Of a DNA stretch of 64,000 bases, positions 35,303 through 46,733 are shown piece after piece. The stretch's first letter is position 1, and every line of letters begins with the position of its first letter. Position numbers and translations under genes: made by a program. The notes below the pieces were generated by a model that searched no databases, was not told the DNA's origin, and saw only the letters and a program-made list of their open reading frames with translations. Source of the stretch: Sipunculus nudus (lineage: Eukaryota; Annelida; Sipuncula; Golfingiida; Sipunculidae); the NCBI GenBank assembly GCA_026874595.1, contig CM049313.1, positions 63,121,659 to 63,185,658 on the forward strand, in the 5' to 3' direction.

Positions 35303-36435
35303 CTACCCCCTTGGTTCCTTATGCATTGATTTGACAAGAAACCCTGCAAAAGTGTTAGACCATCCTCCTTGCAATCTTAAGGTCCAGCGTGGGCATGTAA
35401 TAACAAACACAGAGTCCCCTTTCTTTAGTTTAAGTGGTCTACTGATGCTCATTGTGGCCCAGAAGCCTGACGTACGGCCTTCATCCATGGCGACGCCATT
35501 CTTGCAAAGCTGGATGCACCCTTGCTGCAGTCTTGCAGCGCTGACACATATATAGTAAACAATACAAGCGCTGCAGCTTCTGGCGGGGAGAGTCTATACT
35601 ATCTAAGTTTGTACGGATCCGTACAGACCCTCAGACACGTATATGCCTTGTGAAGCGTGAGGACACCAAACAAACCCCACATATTATAATTGTTACAGAT
35701 GCTTAGACTCCGTTGGGACCAAAACTTTTGCTGGATGATCTGCATTAATAAAGTATTGGCACTTACTCTGGATGAAGTCAGATATTGCTTCGTCTCCGTC
35801 TGGCCTATGGCGCTTTCCGGTTGGAACAACCAATAGGAAATAAGCATCATTGACAACACGCGATGTATGATGGGAAGGATGATAATGAAAATATGGTCCC
35901 ATTCCTGGGAAAAGCCCCCCTGAATTCATCTTTTGCATAGATTGCCCACCTAATGTGCATGGGATTCCTTTTCCGGCGGTGTCCAGTTGGCATGCAACAA
36001 CTGAACCCCGGCAGTTCAAAGGATAAAAAACATTTACCGGCGCACATAAAGGTGATATATCGATTTAATTTGATACATAAAAAGTTTATTTCTATTTATA
36101 AATACAAGATTGTTTCTCTATCGCACAACAAGCAGTGATAATTCATGTTATAGGTCCCTCCATGTACGGCAGGGTGAACTCTCACCGCTAGACGATCGGA
36201 CTCACAGATAAATGGAGTCCGTACGTGTCGGACTAGATGCACCCTGGCCCAGGCTTGGCAGAAAGGCCGTCTATGTTGAACATGTACAATCCGGCCCGTG
36301 GTGCAACAAATGCATGAAGATCTATCTTGTAGCCACCGCCGATGTTCATAGTCACAGAATTGTATGGCACTCTATCTCTATGTCCCTTCTGGCTGACAAA
36401 TACGGGACCACTGTAGTACACATGGAAGGCAATAT
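35303..36435 (-). pseudogene. C1q-domain exon split by an insertion
   Basis: The first half (36435 to 36236) starts at a good acceptor (tattctactttacag) and reads IAFHVYYSGPVFVSQKG..., MNIGGG, AFVAPRAGLYMFNIDGL, the N-terminal half of a C1q domain. The second half (35522 to 35303) reads CIQLCKNGVAMDEGRTSG, PLKLKKGDSVFV and GGWSNTFAGFLV, the C-terminal half, ending in a stop. Together the halves have the usual C1q length (about 130 residues). They are separated by 713 bp flanked by a 10-bp direct repeat AGGGTGCATC, and the halves are in frame if one repeat copy and the insert are ignored. As it stands, the first half meets a stop two bases into the insert. C1q-domain proteins are secreted recognition molecules, very numerous in bivalves. 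Upstream exons (signal peptide) were not found; they would lie beyond the repeat array at 36.8-39.65 kb. Disruption could be bypassed only by splicing of the insert. Confidence 0.85.
35523..36235 (-). mobile_element. 713-bp insertion in C1q exon with 10-bp target duplication
   Basis: Bounded by direct repeats GATGCACCCT (plus strand) at 35513-35522 and 36236-36245. Read on the minus strand, its head carries a tRNA-like segment (CGTCTAGCGGTGAGAGTT, 36170-36190) resembling the D-arm/A-box of tRNA-Glu or tRNA-Asp, but no B-box follows. Its tail has a GCAGCGCT/AGCGCTGC inverted pair. Inside are a minus-strand 108-codon frame and splice-like signals (acceptor ...ggggttcag near 36005; donor GTAAGT at 35766-35761). 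No inverted termini were seen. The class is unresolved; a tRNA-headed retroelement is possible. Confidence 0.55.
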
Positions 36436-36806
36436 CTGTAAAGTAGAATAAATTAATAGGTAATGTGAGCCAATGTTTAATAATTCTTGTTAAAATAAGT
36501 TAATCAAGAACATAAGAAGGAGCACCATGTTTCATTCATTTGCTGCATTAAATGCACTAGTAGTTTGTACATTAAGGAGCTCACATGCCACAAAATGATG
36601 TTCGTAATGTATATGAATCAACGCTTTGTCCTGATTTACATAACCAAGTTTAGAAATTGCGTAAGCAATATGGTTTAAAATTAAATGAGTGTTGATCTTT
36701 GGGTGCTATCAAGTGGGCGTTTTTGTTGTTGTTTTTTTTTTTTTTGGGGGGGGGGGGTAGGGTTAAGGATGAGGCTAAACATTCAGGTCAGGAGCAAAAC
36801 AAAGAA
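36436..36806. other. No gene seen
   Basis: Contains a T-run then G-run at 36731-36757. Confidence 0.5.
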
Positions 36807-39650
36807 CAAGTGACCCAGGGGTCATGACGCTCAGCTGACCAGGAAAACATTGACAAAAGTAATTTTATCATCTGAATGTCAAATTTGAATGAAATACTTT
36901 TTCCAAACTTGACCTTTTGTATGAAATCATCCAATATTCATTGGGGTACTATGGAGCTCTGTAGCATGAAGGATATGGGTAACAGACACCTATTTTCAAG
37001 GTTTACAAGATGACTTTTCAGGGGTCTCCCAGCATGTCAAAAAATAAAATTCTAGGTCCAGTTATTATGATTTGTGCCCTGTTAACAAATCCAAATGTTT
37101 ATTCTGGGGGATATTTCAAAGCCGCATAGGATGAAGGATATGGGTAACAGAGATGTAATTTCATGTGCACAAGGAGACTTTTCAGGGGCCTCCCAGCATA
37201 TCAAGAAAGGAGATTCTAGGTCAAGTCATTATAATTTGTGCTCTGTTAACAGATGACCAAATCTTTATTCTGGGGAGTACTTCGGAGCCCCAGAGCATGA
37301 AGGATATGGGTAACAGGGACCTTATTTCGGGTTTCGATGTAGACCTTTTATGGGCTTCCCTGGAGGTGAGGACAGAAGATTCTAGGTCCAGTCATTATGA
37401 TTTGTGCCCTGTTTACAGATGACCAAATGTTTCAAGATCACAAAAGTAGAGAAAAAAATCGTAAAAAATAAAAAAAATATAGGTGGCGCCACCAATCTCC
37501 AGAAATTGATGAAACACTCCATGATCAATATCCATGCAAAGAATCATGGTGATTAATGCATTAGTTGTTCAGATACTTGAGCTTTTGTATTAAATTTTCA
37601 TTATTCTGGGGGGTACTTCAGAACCCCATAGCTCGAAGAATATAGGTCACAGTGACCTAATTTCAGGTTTACAAGGAGAATTTCCATAGACCTCCCAGGA
37701 TTTCAAGTAAGAAGATTCCCGGTCTAGCGGTTACGATTTGTGCCGTGTTAACAGACAGACGCCTGGATGGCTGGACGGACGACGGACAAAAGGTGATCCC
37801 TACAGCTCAGATGACTTTCAGTCAGCTGAGCTAAAAATTGAAAAAATACAGGTGGCGCCACCAGAATGCAGAAACTGATGAAACATTTCATGATCAATAT
37901 CCATGCAAAGAATCATGGTGATCAATATAATAATTGTTCAGATACTTGAGCTTTTGTATCAAATTTTCCATTATTCTGGGGGGTACTTCGGAGCCCTATA
38001 GCTCAGAGGTTATGGGTAACAGAGACCTAATTTCAAGTTTTTAAGGAAACTTTTCATGAGCCTCTCAGCATGTCAAGAGAGAAGATTCTCGGTCCAGTTG
38101 TTACGATTTGTGCCATGTTAACAGATGACCGCATCTTATGAGGTCTCAAAAATAGAGAAAAAAATTCGTAAAAATAAAAAAAATACAGGTGGCGCCACCA
38201 TACTGCAGACTCTGTTGACACATTCCATGATCAATATTCATGGAAAGAATCATGGTGATCACTGCAATAGTTGTTTAGATACTTGAGCTTTTGTATCAAA
38301 TTGTCCATTATTCTGAGGGATACTTCAGATGACTTACAGTCAGCTGAGCTAAAAACACTTAATGGTCAATATCCATGCAAAGAATCATGATGATCTCCGT
38401 ATTAGTTGTTCAGATACTTCGGCCTTTGTATCAAATTGTCCATTATTCTGAGGGATACTTCAGAGTCCTATAGCTTGAAGGATATGGGTAACAGAGACCT
38501 AATTTCAAGTTTCCACAGGCACTCTTCATGGGCCTCCTTGCATGACAAGAATGAAGTTTCTAGGTCCAGTTGTTGCAATTTGTATCCTCTTGATAGATAA
38601 CATAGGTGGCGCCACCAGTCTGCAGGAACTGATTGAACATCTCATAATCAATATATGCCAAAAATCATGACCATCAGTGATGTAGTTATTGAGATATTGA
38701 AGTTTTTGTATGAAATTTTTGACTACTCTGGGGGGGGGGTATTTTGGGGCCCCATAGATCGAAGGATATGGGTAACAGAGACCTAATTTCTGGTTTCCAT
38801 GGAGACTTTTCATAGGTCTTCTAGTGTGTTGAGAATGAAGATTCTAGGTCCAGTCGTTACTATTTGTGCCATGCTAACAGATGACAGCATCCTTAAAGGT
38901 CTCAAAAATAGAGGAAAAAATCGTAAAAAATCGAACGATACAGGTGGCGCCACCAGTCTGCAGGAACAGATGACACATCTCATGATCAATAGTTTTGCCA
39001 CAAATCATGACCATCATTCAAGTAGTTAATGAGATATTGAAGTTTTTGTATGAAATTTTTTACTTTTCTTGGGGGTACTTTAGGGCTCCATAGCTCGAAG
39101 AATATGGGTAACAGAGACCTAATTTCTGAGTTTCCATGGAGACTTTTCATAGGTCTCTCAGTGTGTGGAGAATGAAGATTCTAGGTCCAGTCTTTACGAT
39201 TTGTGCCTTGTTAACAGATGTTTACATTTTGAAAGGTCTCAAAAATAGAGAAAAAAAAATTCGTAAAAAATCGAAAAATACAGGTGGCGCTATCAGTCTT
39301 CAGGAACTGATGGAACCTCTCATGATCAATATGTATGCCAAAAATCATGACCATCAGTCAAGTAGTTAATGAGATATTGAAGTTTTTGTATGAAATTTTG
39401 GACTTTTCTGGGGGGTACTTTGGGGCCCCATAGCTCGAAGGATATGGGTAACAGAGACCTAATTTCTGGTTTCCAAGGAGATTTTTCATGGACCTCCCAG
39501 GATGTCAAGTAAGAAGATTCCAGTTCTGGCGGTTACGATTTGTGCCTGGTTAACGGACAGACAGACGGACAGACAGACAGACAGACAGACGGACGACGGA
39601 CAAAGAGTGATCGCTATAGCTCAGATGACTTTCAGTCAGCTGAGCTAAAA
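36807..39650 (+). mobile_element. Family A element, nearly complete, about eight monomers
   Basis: The 5' end 'acaagtgacccaggggtcat' is shared with the copy starting at about 63619. It is followed by GCTCAGCTGAC at 36829-36839, whose exact inverse GTCAGCTGAGC lies in the 3' hairpin at 39635-39645. Palindrome boxes are at 37482, 37851, 38188, 38605, 38943 and 39283 (the last is GGTGGCGCTATC). The first monomers (36850-37440) are truncated and lack the box. Hairpin caps also occur internally (37806-37836 and a partial at 38330-38351), so at least three units have been joined. A (GACA/GACGG)n run at 39555-39600 precedes the final cap. No transposase is present; this is non-autonomous. Confidence 0.85.
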
Positions 39651-40061
39651 AATGGGATACATATTATTACCTCTCGCTCTTCTGGGCCAGCCACGATCCT
39701 GTAATATAGCAGCCAGGTCATTAATAATAATAATAATAATAATAATAACAATATAAATAATATTTAACTTGATACTACATTGATTGCAAAGTGCCAAATA
39801 TTCAAATGAAAAATCATATATCTGTTTATAAGTATTCCATATTATCATGGTTTTTATAGTTATAATCTATTTAATATGATATCTGAAAACCTAAATAAAC
39901 ACTTGCATTACATATATTTCATTCATTTATAAACTATACTGTATCATTGTATTACGCTGATAAAAATTATGATTAGCCAGATCGCCTCCGTATATCCAGA
40001 ACATTAACAATGCAGAGATGTAATATCAGAGATATAAAGAGATAAATCTGCAAAAATGATT
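39651..40061. other. No gene; (AAT)n run
   Basis: (AAT)n at 39721-39748; otherwise AT-rich. Confidence 0.6.
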
Positions 40062-41546
40062 ATGATTATACGAAGCCCGGGAGACGACATGGTGAAAAAT
40101 ATTTACGAATTACTAATCCGTGCACACGAATTACTAGGTGTGAAAAATATATTTGCAAGGTGGAAAAAATATTTATTAATTCGTGCTCACGAATTACTAA
40201 TCTGTGCGCACGAAATAGTAACCAATGAGAACAGCTCTCCTATGTCGCTGGCTCATTCGTGCGCACGAATGACTAGCCAATGAGAAGCAAGCAATCATCG
40301 ACTCAGTCTAGGCACAGGCTGGCAGAATTAGCGGGCACACATGGTTGTCAAAATGGAGCCCAGCGCCTTCCGACAGTTCCGTGACTTCCTACCTTGGAAA
40401 ATTCGAAACGCTGTATATTGAAAATAGAAAGGGCTATAAGCGATACTTAAAGAATATAAACATATAACTCACAGACCCAGTTGCCGTGCATGGTGGAAAA
40501 TTTCTGATGCTTTCTCTGGTAAAAAAAACAACAACCTACATTATCATTGTTTGGGCATAATGGAAACATAATAATAGACAAAGCCGATCAGGCTGAAATT
40601 TTTTTACAATTATTTTGCTTCACAAAGTAACTACAGTTACAGTTCTCAATCACCATTTGACGATGATGCTAAATTGCAAATTACACATAAACTAGGTGAA
40701 ATGAACTTCAAAGAAACTAAGGTATCTCATGTTATATTTGGGATTAGCTTTCCTGACAGGAACACATAAACATGGTATGTTTGAAAGCCAATAAGCGTTT
40801 GGAATTTTTTTTTAAATTATAAATTCCATTTCTCTGTGAAAGTTTTAGATCGTGTGTTTTAATATTTAACAATTGTTCTGTCAGACAGTCATACCAACTG
40901 GAGAGTATACAACGGAAAGCATGTTTAACATGTACTGGAGCGCTCTCGACTTCCACTACTGGAGCTATGGTAAAAGAGCTATATAATGGTCAAGTATAAA
41001 AATAAGAAGAGAGCTGGCTAAACAATCCACTTTGAAATGATTAACGGACTAGCTCAAGATCATCTGATAATATATTAACTCAAACTCTGTCTCATGCTCA
41101 GCCCTATACAGTCCGCGCAAATCGCATTTGCTAAAGATACCGATGTTCACACGGAAAGACTGTCGCTTTTCTTTCCTTCCTATTTTCTTTTTTTTTTTTT
41201 TTTTATTTCAATAGCCTGCAAACTTTGGAACAGTTTCCAATAATTTAGTCTACTTCAATCGATTCCTCTAAGGAAAATGTTCGTGACTATTTAAACCCTG
41301 CCTCTAGAGAAATATACAGTTATTATTGTGACAATCATCGTCAACATAAAATTATCCATACTTGGTTACGACTAGGTGCGAGTTACTTAAATCAATACCT
41401 ATTTTCAATTAGAAAGACTGATGGTTTTAATCTAATTGATAAGCTCGATTTAGACTGAGACGTTTATTGTTATTGTATTACGCCTACCAGTAATAATATA
41501 TGTAAGTATCTATATATGTGGAATGTCAATCTGTATTTGCGTATAT

Positions 41547-41583
<37 letters not shown>

Positions 41584-41855
41584 TTGTGTGTGAATATATG
41601 TGCACTTTTCCAATCTGATCATTTACATATACATATATACATTCGTTAATTTTTCACTTTCCTTTAATTTATATGCAGGAAAGCAGTTGCATTAGCTTTA
41701 TCGGCTACTTTGTTATCCTATTGAAATAAATATTTTTCCATCTTGGAAATATATTTTTCACACCTAGTTATTCGTGCGCACGGATTAGTAATTCGTGCGC
41801 ACGAATTAATAAATATATTTCATGATGTCGTCTCCCGGGATCCGTATGATTATCG
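40062..41855. mobile_element. 1.8-kb DNA element with about 115-bp inverted terminal repeats
   Basis: The left end (40062-40175) contains CCCGGGAGACGACAT, 'gaattactaatccgtgc' and 'taggtgtgaaaaatatattt'. The right end (about 41735-41855) is its inverse in the same order with modest divergence. Palindromes ATTCGTGCGCACGAAT occur in the arms and interior (40255-40270, 41791-41806). Near the left there is a short coding-like start (ATGGAGCCCAGCGCCTTCCG, 40352) giving MEPSAFRQFRDFLPWKIRN before a stop, possibly a transposase remnant. A LINE tail lies inside the right half. Superfamily unknown. Confidence 0.75.
41270..41735 (+). pseudogene. 5'-truncated LINE tail inside the inverted-repeat element
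   Basis: The translated text HKIIHTWLRLGASYLNQYLFSIRKTD resembles the C-terminal part of non-LTR ORF2 before the Cys/His motif. The 3' end (GGCTACTTTGTTATCCTATTGAAATAAATAT, read at 41702-41732) matches the 3' end of the copy at 55646-56292. The same family is therefore present twice. A (TA)n run (41550-41581) lies in the 3' UTR. Confidence 0.65.
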
Positions 41856-43194
41856 ATAAATTAAAACTTGCAATATACTATACAATATTATAGAAAATAA
41901 ATGCAGATTTCTCCAAACAAACACCTTTTATTATATTGGTATGCTAGAGTTAAGGTGGCAGGACTGGTCCCCCCCCCCACTTGACCTGACTTTGTTTCAG
42001 TTTTTCCTTTGCATGGAACAATATAATGCTTTAATACCCCCTAAAGTATACATTTTCTGAAAGCTAAGAAAATTCTCTATAGTTTCGTGATAATAAACTT
42101 TGTTTCCAAGGAACAGGTTTGAATTTGTACGAATTTTAATTTAATTTTAATTTTTAACAAAAAATCGTTTATTTCAGCACAACTAAAGCAGATACAGAAA
42201 ATCTTCTTAAATAAATCGGGAATTTAGATAATAATCCCCAAGCGTTTTTTTTTTGTTTGGTGAGTTAAGTTTAAAAATTACGATTTTACAGAGTATTAAA
42301 TTTTGAAATCTTCGCAAATCATTTCATTTTTTACTTTTATCTTAATAAAATCCTTCAAACTTAGTATAGGCGTAAAATGAAAAAACGTTTTTTAGAAGAC
42401 ACATTAACAATTATATATTTCAAAGATGGTATGTTTCGGACAAGTGATTACTGAGAAATAACGCTCTAAAGATAAGGTGTTCAGGTGAAATGATGTTTCG
42501 AGAAAACGGCCAAAAACTATATTCGTAGAGATCATTCGTCCTACACGCGTAACTAACCACAACTACATGTTGACAGTCACATGAATTTGGTCAAGACGGT
42601 GGTTCTTATCAAACCATGCTATAATAACATGGATTAATTGACTATGTTGCTTTAAAAACGTATTAAAACGATAAAAGTTTGTCCTGTCACACCAGCGACT
42701 TGTCAAACACCACGTGCATGGACTTTAGTAGGCGGAGCTTACAGTTTTGGCCGAGTGCCAAGGTGCGCTGAGCACTCGACAACCGGGACCCGCGGCTGAG
42801 CAGGTGCGTAGCCCGGCCTAATAGGTAACCGCGTGTTTACACAGGAACAAGGGGAGCGGGATCTATGGTCATTCAAGGAGAACGAAGATTGATTTACTTA
42901 TCACGGTTTACATACATTATAGGTATTTGGGAGTTGACAATAGAGACGAGTTTATAACGATCATACATATCTCGTATAAAATAAATTATATATTTACCGA
43001 CTACCGAGCGCCAACATCCGTGTCATGGAGAGTGCCTCGTATTAGTTATTATAATAAGTTGTACAATCCCTGTAAAATAAATAAAGTTTATATTTAAATC
43101 TCGCATACACATACAAGTCATATGTGAAATCTGGTCTTACTGTGTATTGGAGGGAAGTACAACAGCAGCTGGCAATAGCGGGTTTAGTTGATAA
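41856..43194. other. No gene; GC-rich island at 42700-42860
   Basis: AT-rich to 42690, then a GC/CpG-richer stretch (caccacgtgcatgg, gggacccgcggctgag) that could be a promoter or 5' exon; a GCTGAGCAG|GTGCGT donor-like site lies near 42797-42811. No open frame can be assigned. Confidence 0.35.
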
Positions 43195-43542
43195 TTAACA
43201 CTGCCAAAATCGATAGGTGTTGGCTTCCGGTTTTCCTTCATGCATAAACGTAGAGATGCCGTCATCTGACGATTCATCGTCGCTGGCCATAAGTTTGATC
43301 GCGGAAGTAGGTTTGGCCCACTGAAAATTCTTGATATCATTCAACTGCTGCAGTTTTTTAAGTGGCATTCGGGATTTGCAGCGTCGGCCCCTCGTGGTTT
43401 CGTTTGGTATTGGCGTAATATTTATTTGTTGCGGTGTTGACAGTATGAATATCATAGACGTTATGGGTGGGATATGAAGCAGCTTATTATAAAGTAATTT
43501 TACGTATCTGTCGATAGGCTCAGGATATAGCAGAAATAACAT
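43195..43542 (-). CDS. Hypothetical ATG-started frame, 115 codons
   Basis: Minus-strand frame from a real ATG at 43542. The first half is hydrophobic. The second half is protein-like and hydrophilic (GRRCKSRMPLKKLQQLNDI, KLMASDDESSDDGISTF). No family is recognised. A GC-rich zone lies about 400 bp downstream on this strand, and no TATA or splice evidence is clear. It could be a first exon, a transposon fragment or chance. Confidence 0.27.
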   Translation of the reverse strand: MLFLLYPEPIDRYVKLLYNKLLHIPPITSMIFILSTPQQINITPIPNETTRGRRCKSRMPLKKLQQLNDIKNFQWAKPTSAIKLMASDDESSDDGISTFMHEGKPEANTYRFWQC

Positions 43543-44737
43543 GATGTAAAGTGAAAATTTGTGTTTCGGCGTAACATACCCGACAAAGACAGAAAGGCCA
43601 ATGGCACTAACAGATCATTCACAAGGACGGGTTTGTTTGCACACTAATTAGCTAGGGTTAGGGTTGCTCTCCAACGCTTATCAGTTGTATGCTCAGCTAA
43701 TTAGATTTGGCAATCAAACGTCGACCGTCAGTACTTGCCACCTCATGCACGGTGGTACTTGGCAATGCATTAATTAAACTCTTGCACCTCGCGATTGGCT
43801 GACTGACCCAGGTGAGGGCTGGGGGCAGAGTGATTGACAGGCCTGTGGCAGGGCTGGAGTTAGTTTACAAACACCCTGTCAACACATCTTGGTGTTTACT
43901 GAATAGAAATCCCCCTTTTCCACAAAATGCAACCGGCGACCCAAAATGTGCTCAGCTGCATTAGATCCGCCCAGTATTCAATATTACGTATGCCTTTTAT
44001 TAAAAAAACACAAATTTTTAGGATTTTGACCAGTCCTGCTACCTTAAACAGATTGTTTTTTAATGCCAGTACAAATAGTACCTGCAATTGTTTCTCCATT
44101 TCCTGTTCCGATTCATGCATGCCCCTGCTTCCGCAAAAGCTCAGCACAACAAACACCCAGATTAGTCAAAGCTTCATTTTGCCTTCAAACAATAAAACAA
44201 AAACAGAATGTAAGAAATCACATCGCTCTGTAATGGATATATTTATGAATGATCATTCGATTACTGATCCATTGTTCATGTGTGATGAACTCCTAGAATG
44301 TTTATTCAATTCTATGCTTTTCGGAATTTACTGTATAATATTTACAGGATGATGGTGTCTATGCAAATTAGTGAATTTCGAGAAAACTATTCAAACATCA
44401 AAGCCGATGATATCATTTTCAGAGCATATAATCTGATGAAAGATTATGACCCAGGGCTTATTTTGATTTAAGTGTTTTTTGTTTGAGGCGATTCCTTTAC
44501 ACGAAGTTGTAAACAAAACGGTTTTGAAAACTGCTAAAAAAATAACATTTTAATAAAAACATAATTATCCTTTTTTTAATTTAAAAAAGTTACTTTAATG
44601 AATTTTTTAGCAACCTTTTTCGTTTTTAACATAACGTTGACATTACCATCAATGATGACCTTCATATTATTCGTTTTACAATGGAAAACTTTTTTTAATT
44701 AATTCCCTCGAAATGTCTATCCATTTTTCACTATATA
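43543..44737. other. No gene supported
   Basis: A 141-codon plus frame (43927-44352) overlaps an 86-codon minus frame (43896-44156); neither has a domain I recognise. The remainder is AT-rich. Confidence 0.35.
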
Positions 44738-45031
44738 CTAGAGACGGCATTCACTACAAGGAAGACCGTTGTGTACCAGTGTATCTGCATCAGTGGCTGC
44801 TATCCCAAGGTCAGACGGATACTTCCCACTAGGATGCCCAGATATGATAAACTTTGAAAAAGATACTTTACAGTTTCAGGAAAAAATTTAGCCCCTTACC
44901 CCTACCTTACACATGGATGTGGTTACCGTCACCGGAATAAATCAAAAGAAGAGTTCATTCTTAGATAGGTTGTATTTTCAAGGTGCGCAGATACTTTGAT
45001 ATTTTAACAGAAGTTACTCATCTTCCTGCAG

Positions 45032-45118
45032 CTACAAGATACTTCATCGGCAACATTGTTTACAAGGTGTTGTGGTTCATATATGGTGATGCAGTGGCTA
45101 TATCACGTGACCAAGTAC
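45032..45118 (+). CDS. Candidate 87-bp exon in duplication copy 1
   Basis: Flanked by a good acceptor (catcttcctgcag) and a strong donor (TAC|GTAAGT at 45119). It is 87 bp long, a multiple of 3, and one frame is open: TRYFIGNIVYKVLWFIYGD. The equivalent place in copy 2 (about 46102-46190) keeps the acceptor and part of the text but has stops and has lost the donor. Protein family unknown; no linked exon is certain. Confidence 0.3.
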
Positions 45119-46550
45119 GTAAGTATTTTATTTGTAACAGCTATATGTCTAAGTGGCTTATCTATTTCAGCTTCAGGACATAAAGTCCCTGTTACGCTTT
45201 TTTTCAAGAGACATCGTTTATTATAACTAACATGTCGAATGACAAAAACGGGATCTTATCAGTTTCTGGTGGAGGTTTTTAAGATGGAGCGATCATATAA
45301 TGGAAGCAGATGTATAAGTCGAAGAGAAGGAGAAAATCATGAAAGGGTCACCAATTGTATCAAGACTAGTAGACAATTGATCTAGGCTGCGATTGTATTG
45401 ACTCCTTAAATTTATAAACACGATGCAAAACAAATGACGACGATTTCTGCTCGTTCTGATAGGTCCCACTGCAGGAACCCTTTACGGACATTAGTGAATA
45501 TAACTGCTAATACAATAGCTAGCGTGTTATTTTTATAAAATAAGCGTATATACCTGACTCGGTAGGCTATGCTATAATTACGTTTGAGTCAAGAGATATA
45601 CTTATGTTTTAAATAAGTCACATTTTATATTTGCCCCTGAAATATGTCTGTAAGGATAACATGCAGGGTGTATCTGATATCATTTATACAACGTTGAATC
45701 CCTGATATATACGGGTGTATATGATTCATCTGTAGGTCAAATTTTATTCTTGGTTATTATTTATATACATCATTCTAGAATTCATGCTCATCGTTTGGAG
45801 AATGTAAGACAGGGCACAAATAATACATATAGTGTGAGGTGGTGGCTAAAAGAATAATTCTTGAGACTAGAGACGGCAATCAATCCCGGGAAGAACGGTA
45901 ATGTACCGTTTCTTAATGAGTGGTCGACTATCGCAGCAACAGATAACCCGGATTTCCATGATATAAAATTTAGAACAGGATATTTTATTTGGAGGCGGTT
46001 ATATCTCTTTCAGAAAAAAAAAATCAAAAGAAGAGTTCAAATAGAGCGCAAATACTTACTTTGATATTAAATGAGGTTCCTCTTGTTCCTCTGTTCCTCT
46101 AGCTACAAGAGCGCACAATCGGCTACAGCGCTAACTAGATGTTGTGGTTCATATATGTGGTGCCCTGGACATACCACGTGACAAATCTGATATTTGATTG
46201 ACATAAGCTATATGTCTACGAGGTTAAATGCATTTCGGCTCATCTATTTTGGCTCCAGGACGTAAGCTTCCTGTTAAGGTTATTTTATAGAGACTTTGTT
46301 TTTTACACCGCAACATGTCGAATGAAAAGAAAAACCAAATTAAATCCTGGTGCAGGTTTTAAGATGGATTGATAGTATATTGGAAGCAGAAATGAAATTA
46401 CACAGAGAGGCCGAAAATAAAAAAAAGGTAAACAGATAATGTTGGTATATAGAGTATATAGTATACAATTGAACAAGGCTGTGACTGAACGGACTTCGTA
46501 AATTTATACCAACATTAATATTGTGCTGAAACAAAGATAAGTTTTATTTT

Positions 46551-46733
46551 CAGAAGCGGATCCGGGAGGGGGGATTCAGGGGGCCGGATTCCCCCTTTTC
46601 AGCCGGCGAAATGCCTTTTGTTCGGCCTAGACCCCCCCCCCCCCCCCCCCGGACCTAGGGGCCTTTTTTTAGGTCTTGTCATTAGTCCTTAAGGGTTGAA
46701 CTCCTCCTTTCCCTAAATCCTGGATCCGCTCCT
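46551..46733. mobile_element. Short MITE with AGCGGATCC ends
   Basis: The left end is CAGAAGCGGATCCGGGAGG. The right end, in reverse complement, is CAGGAGCGGATCCAGGATTT. Length is about 183 bp, with a C-run at 46632-46650. It is absent from the corresponding place in duplication copy 1, which supports an insertion after the duplication. CAG..GCGGATCC ends suggest a hAT-type element. Confidence 0.65.

Noticed and set aside
35611-35624. Perfect palindrome GTACGGATCCGTAC
   Set aside because: A single 14-bp palindrome without repeats or context; expected occasionally by chance.
35767-36004. Possible extra exon inside the C1q locus (acceptor near 36005, donor GTAAGT at 35766)
   Set aside because: It lies wholly in the 713-bp insertion that splits a continuous C1q domain, so it is not an ancestral exon. 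The splice-like sites are kept only as a note.
43927-44352. 141-codon plus-strand frame
   Set aside because: No recognisable motif, competing minus-strand frame in the same place, no splice or promoter evidence.
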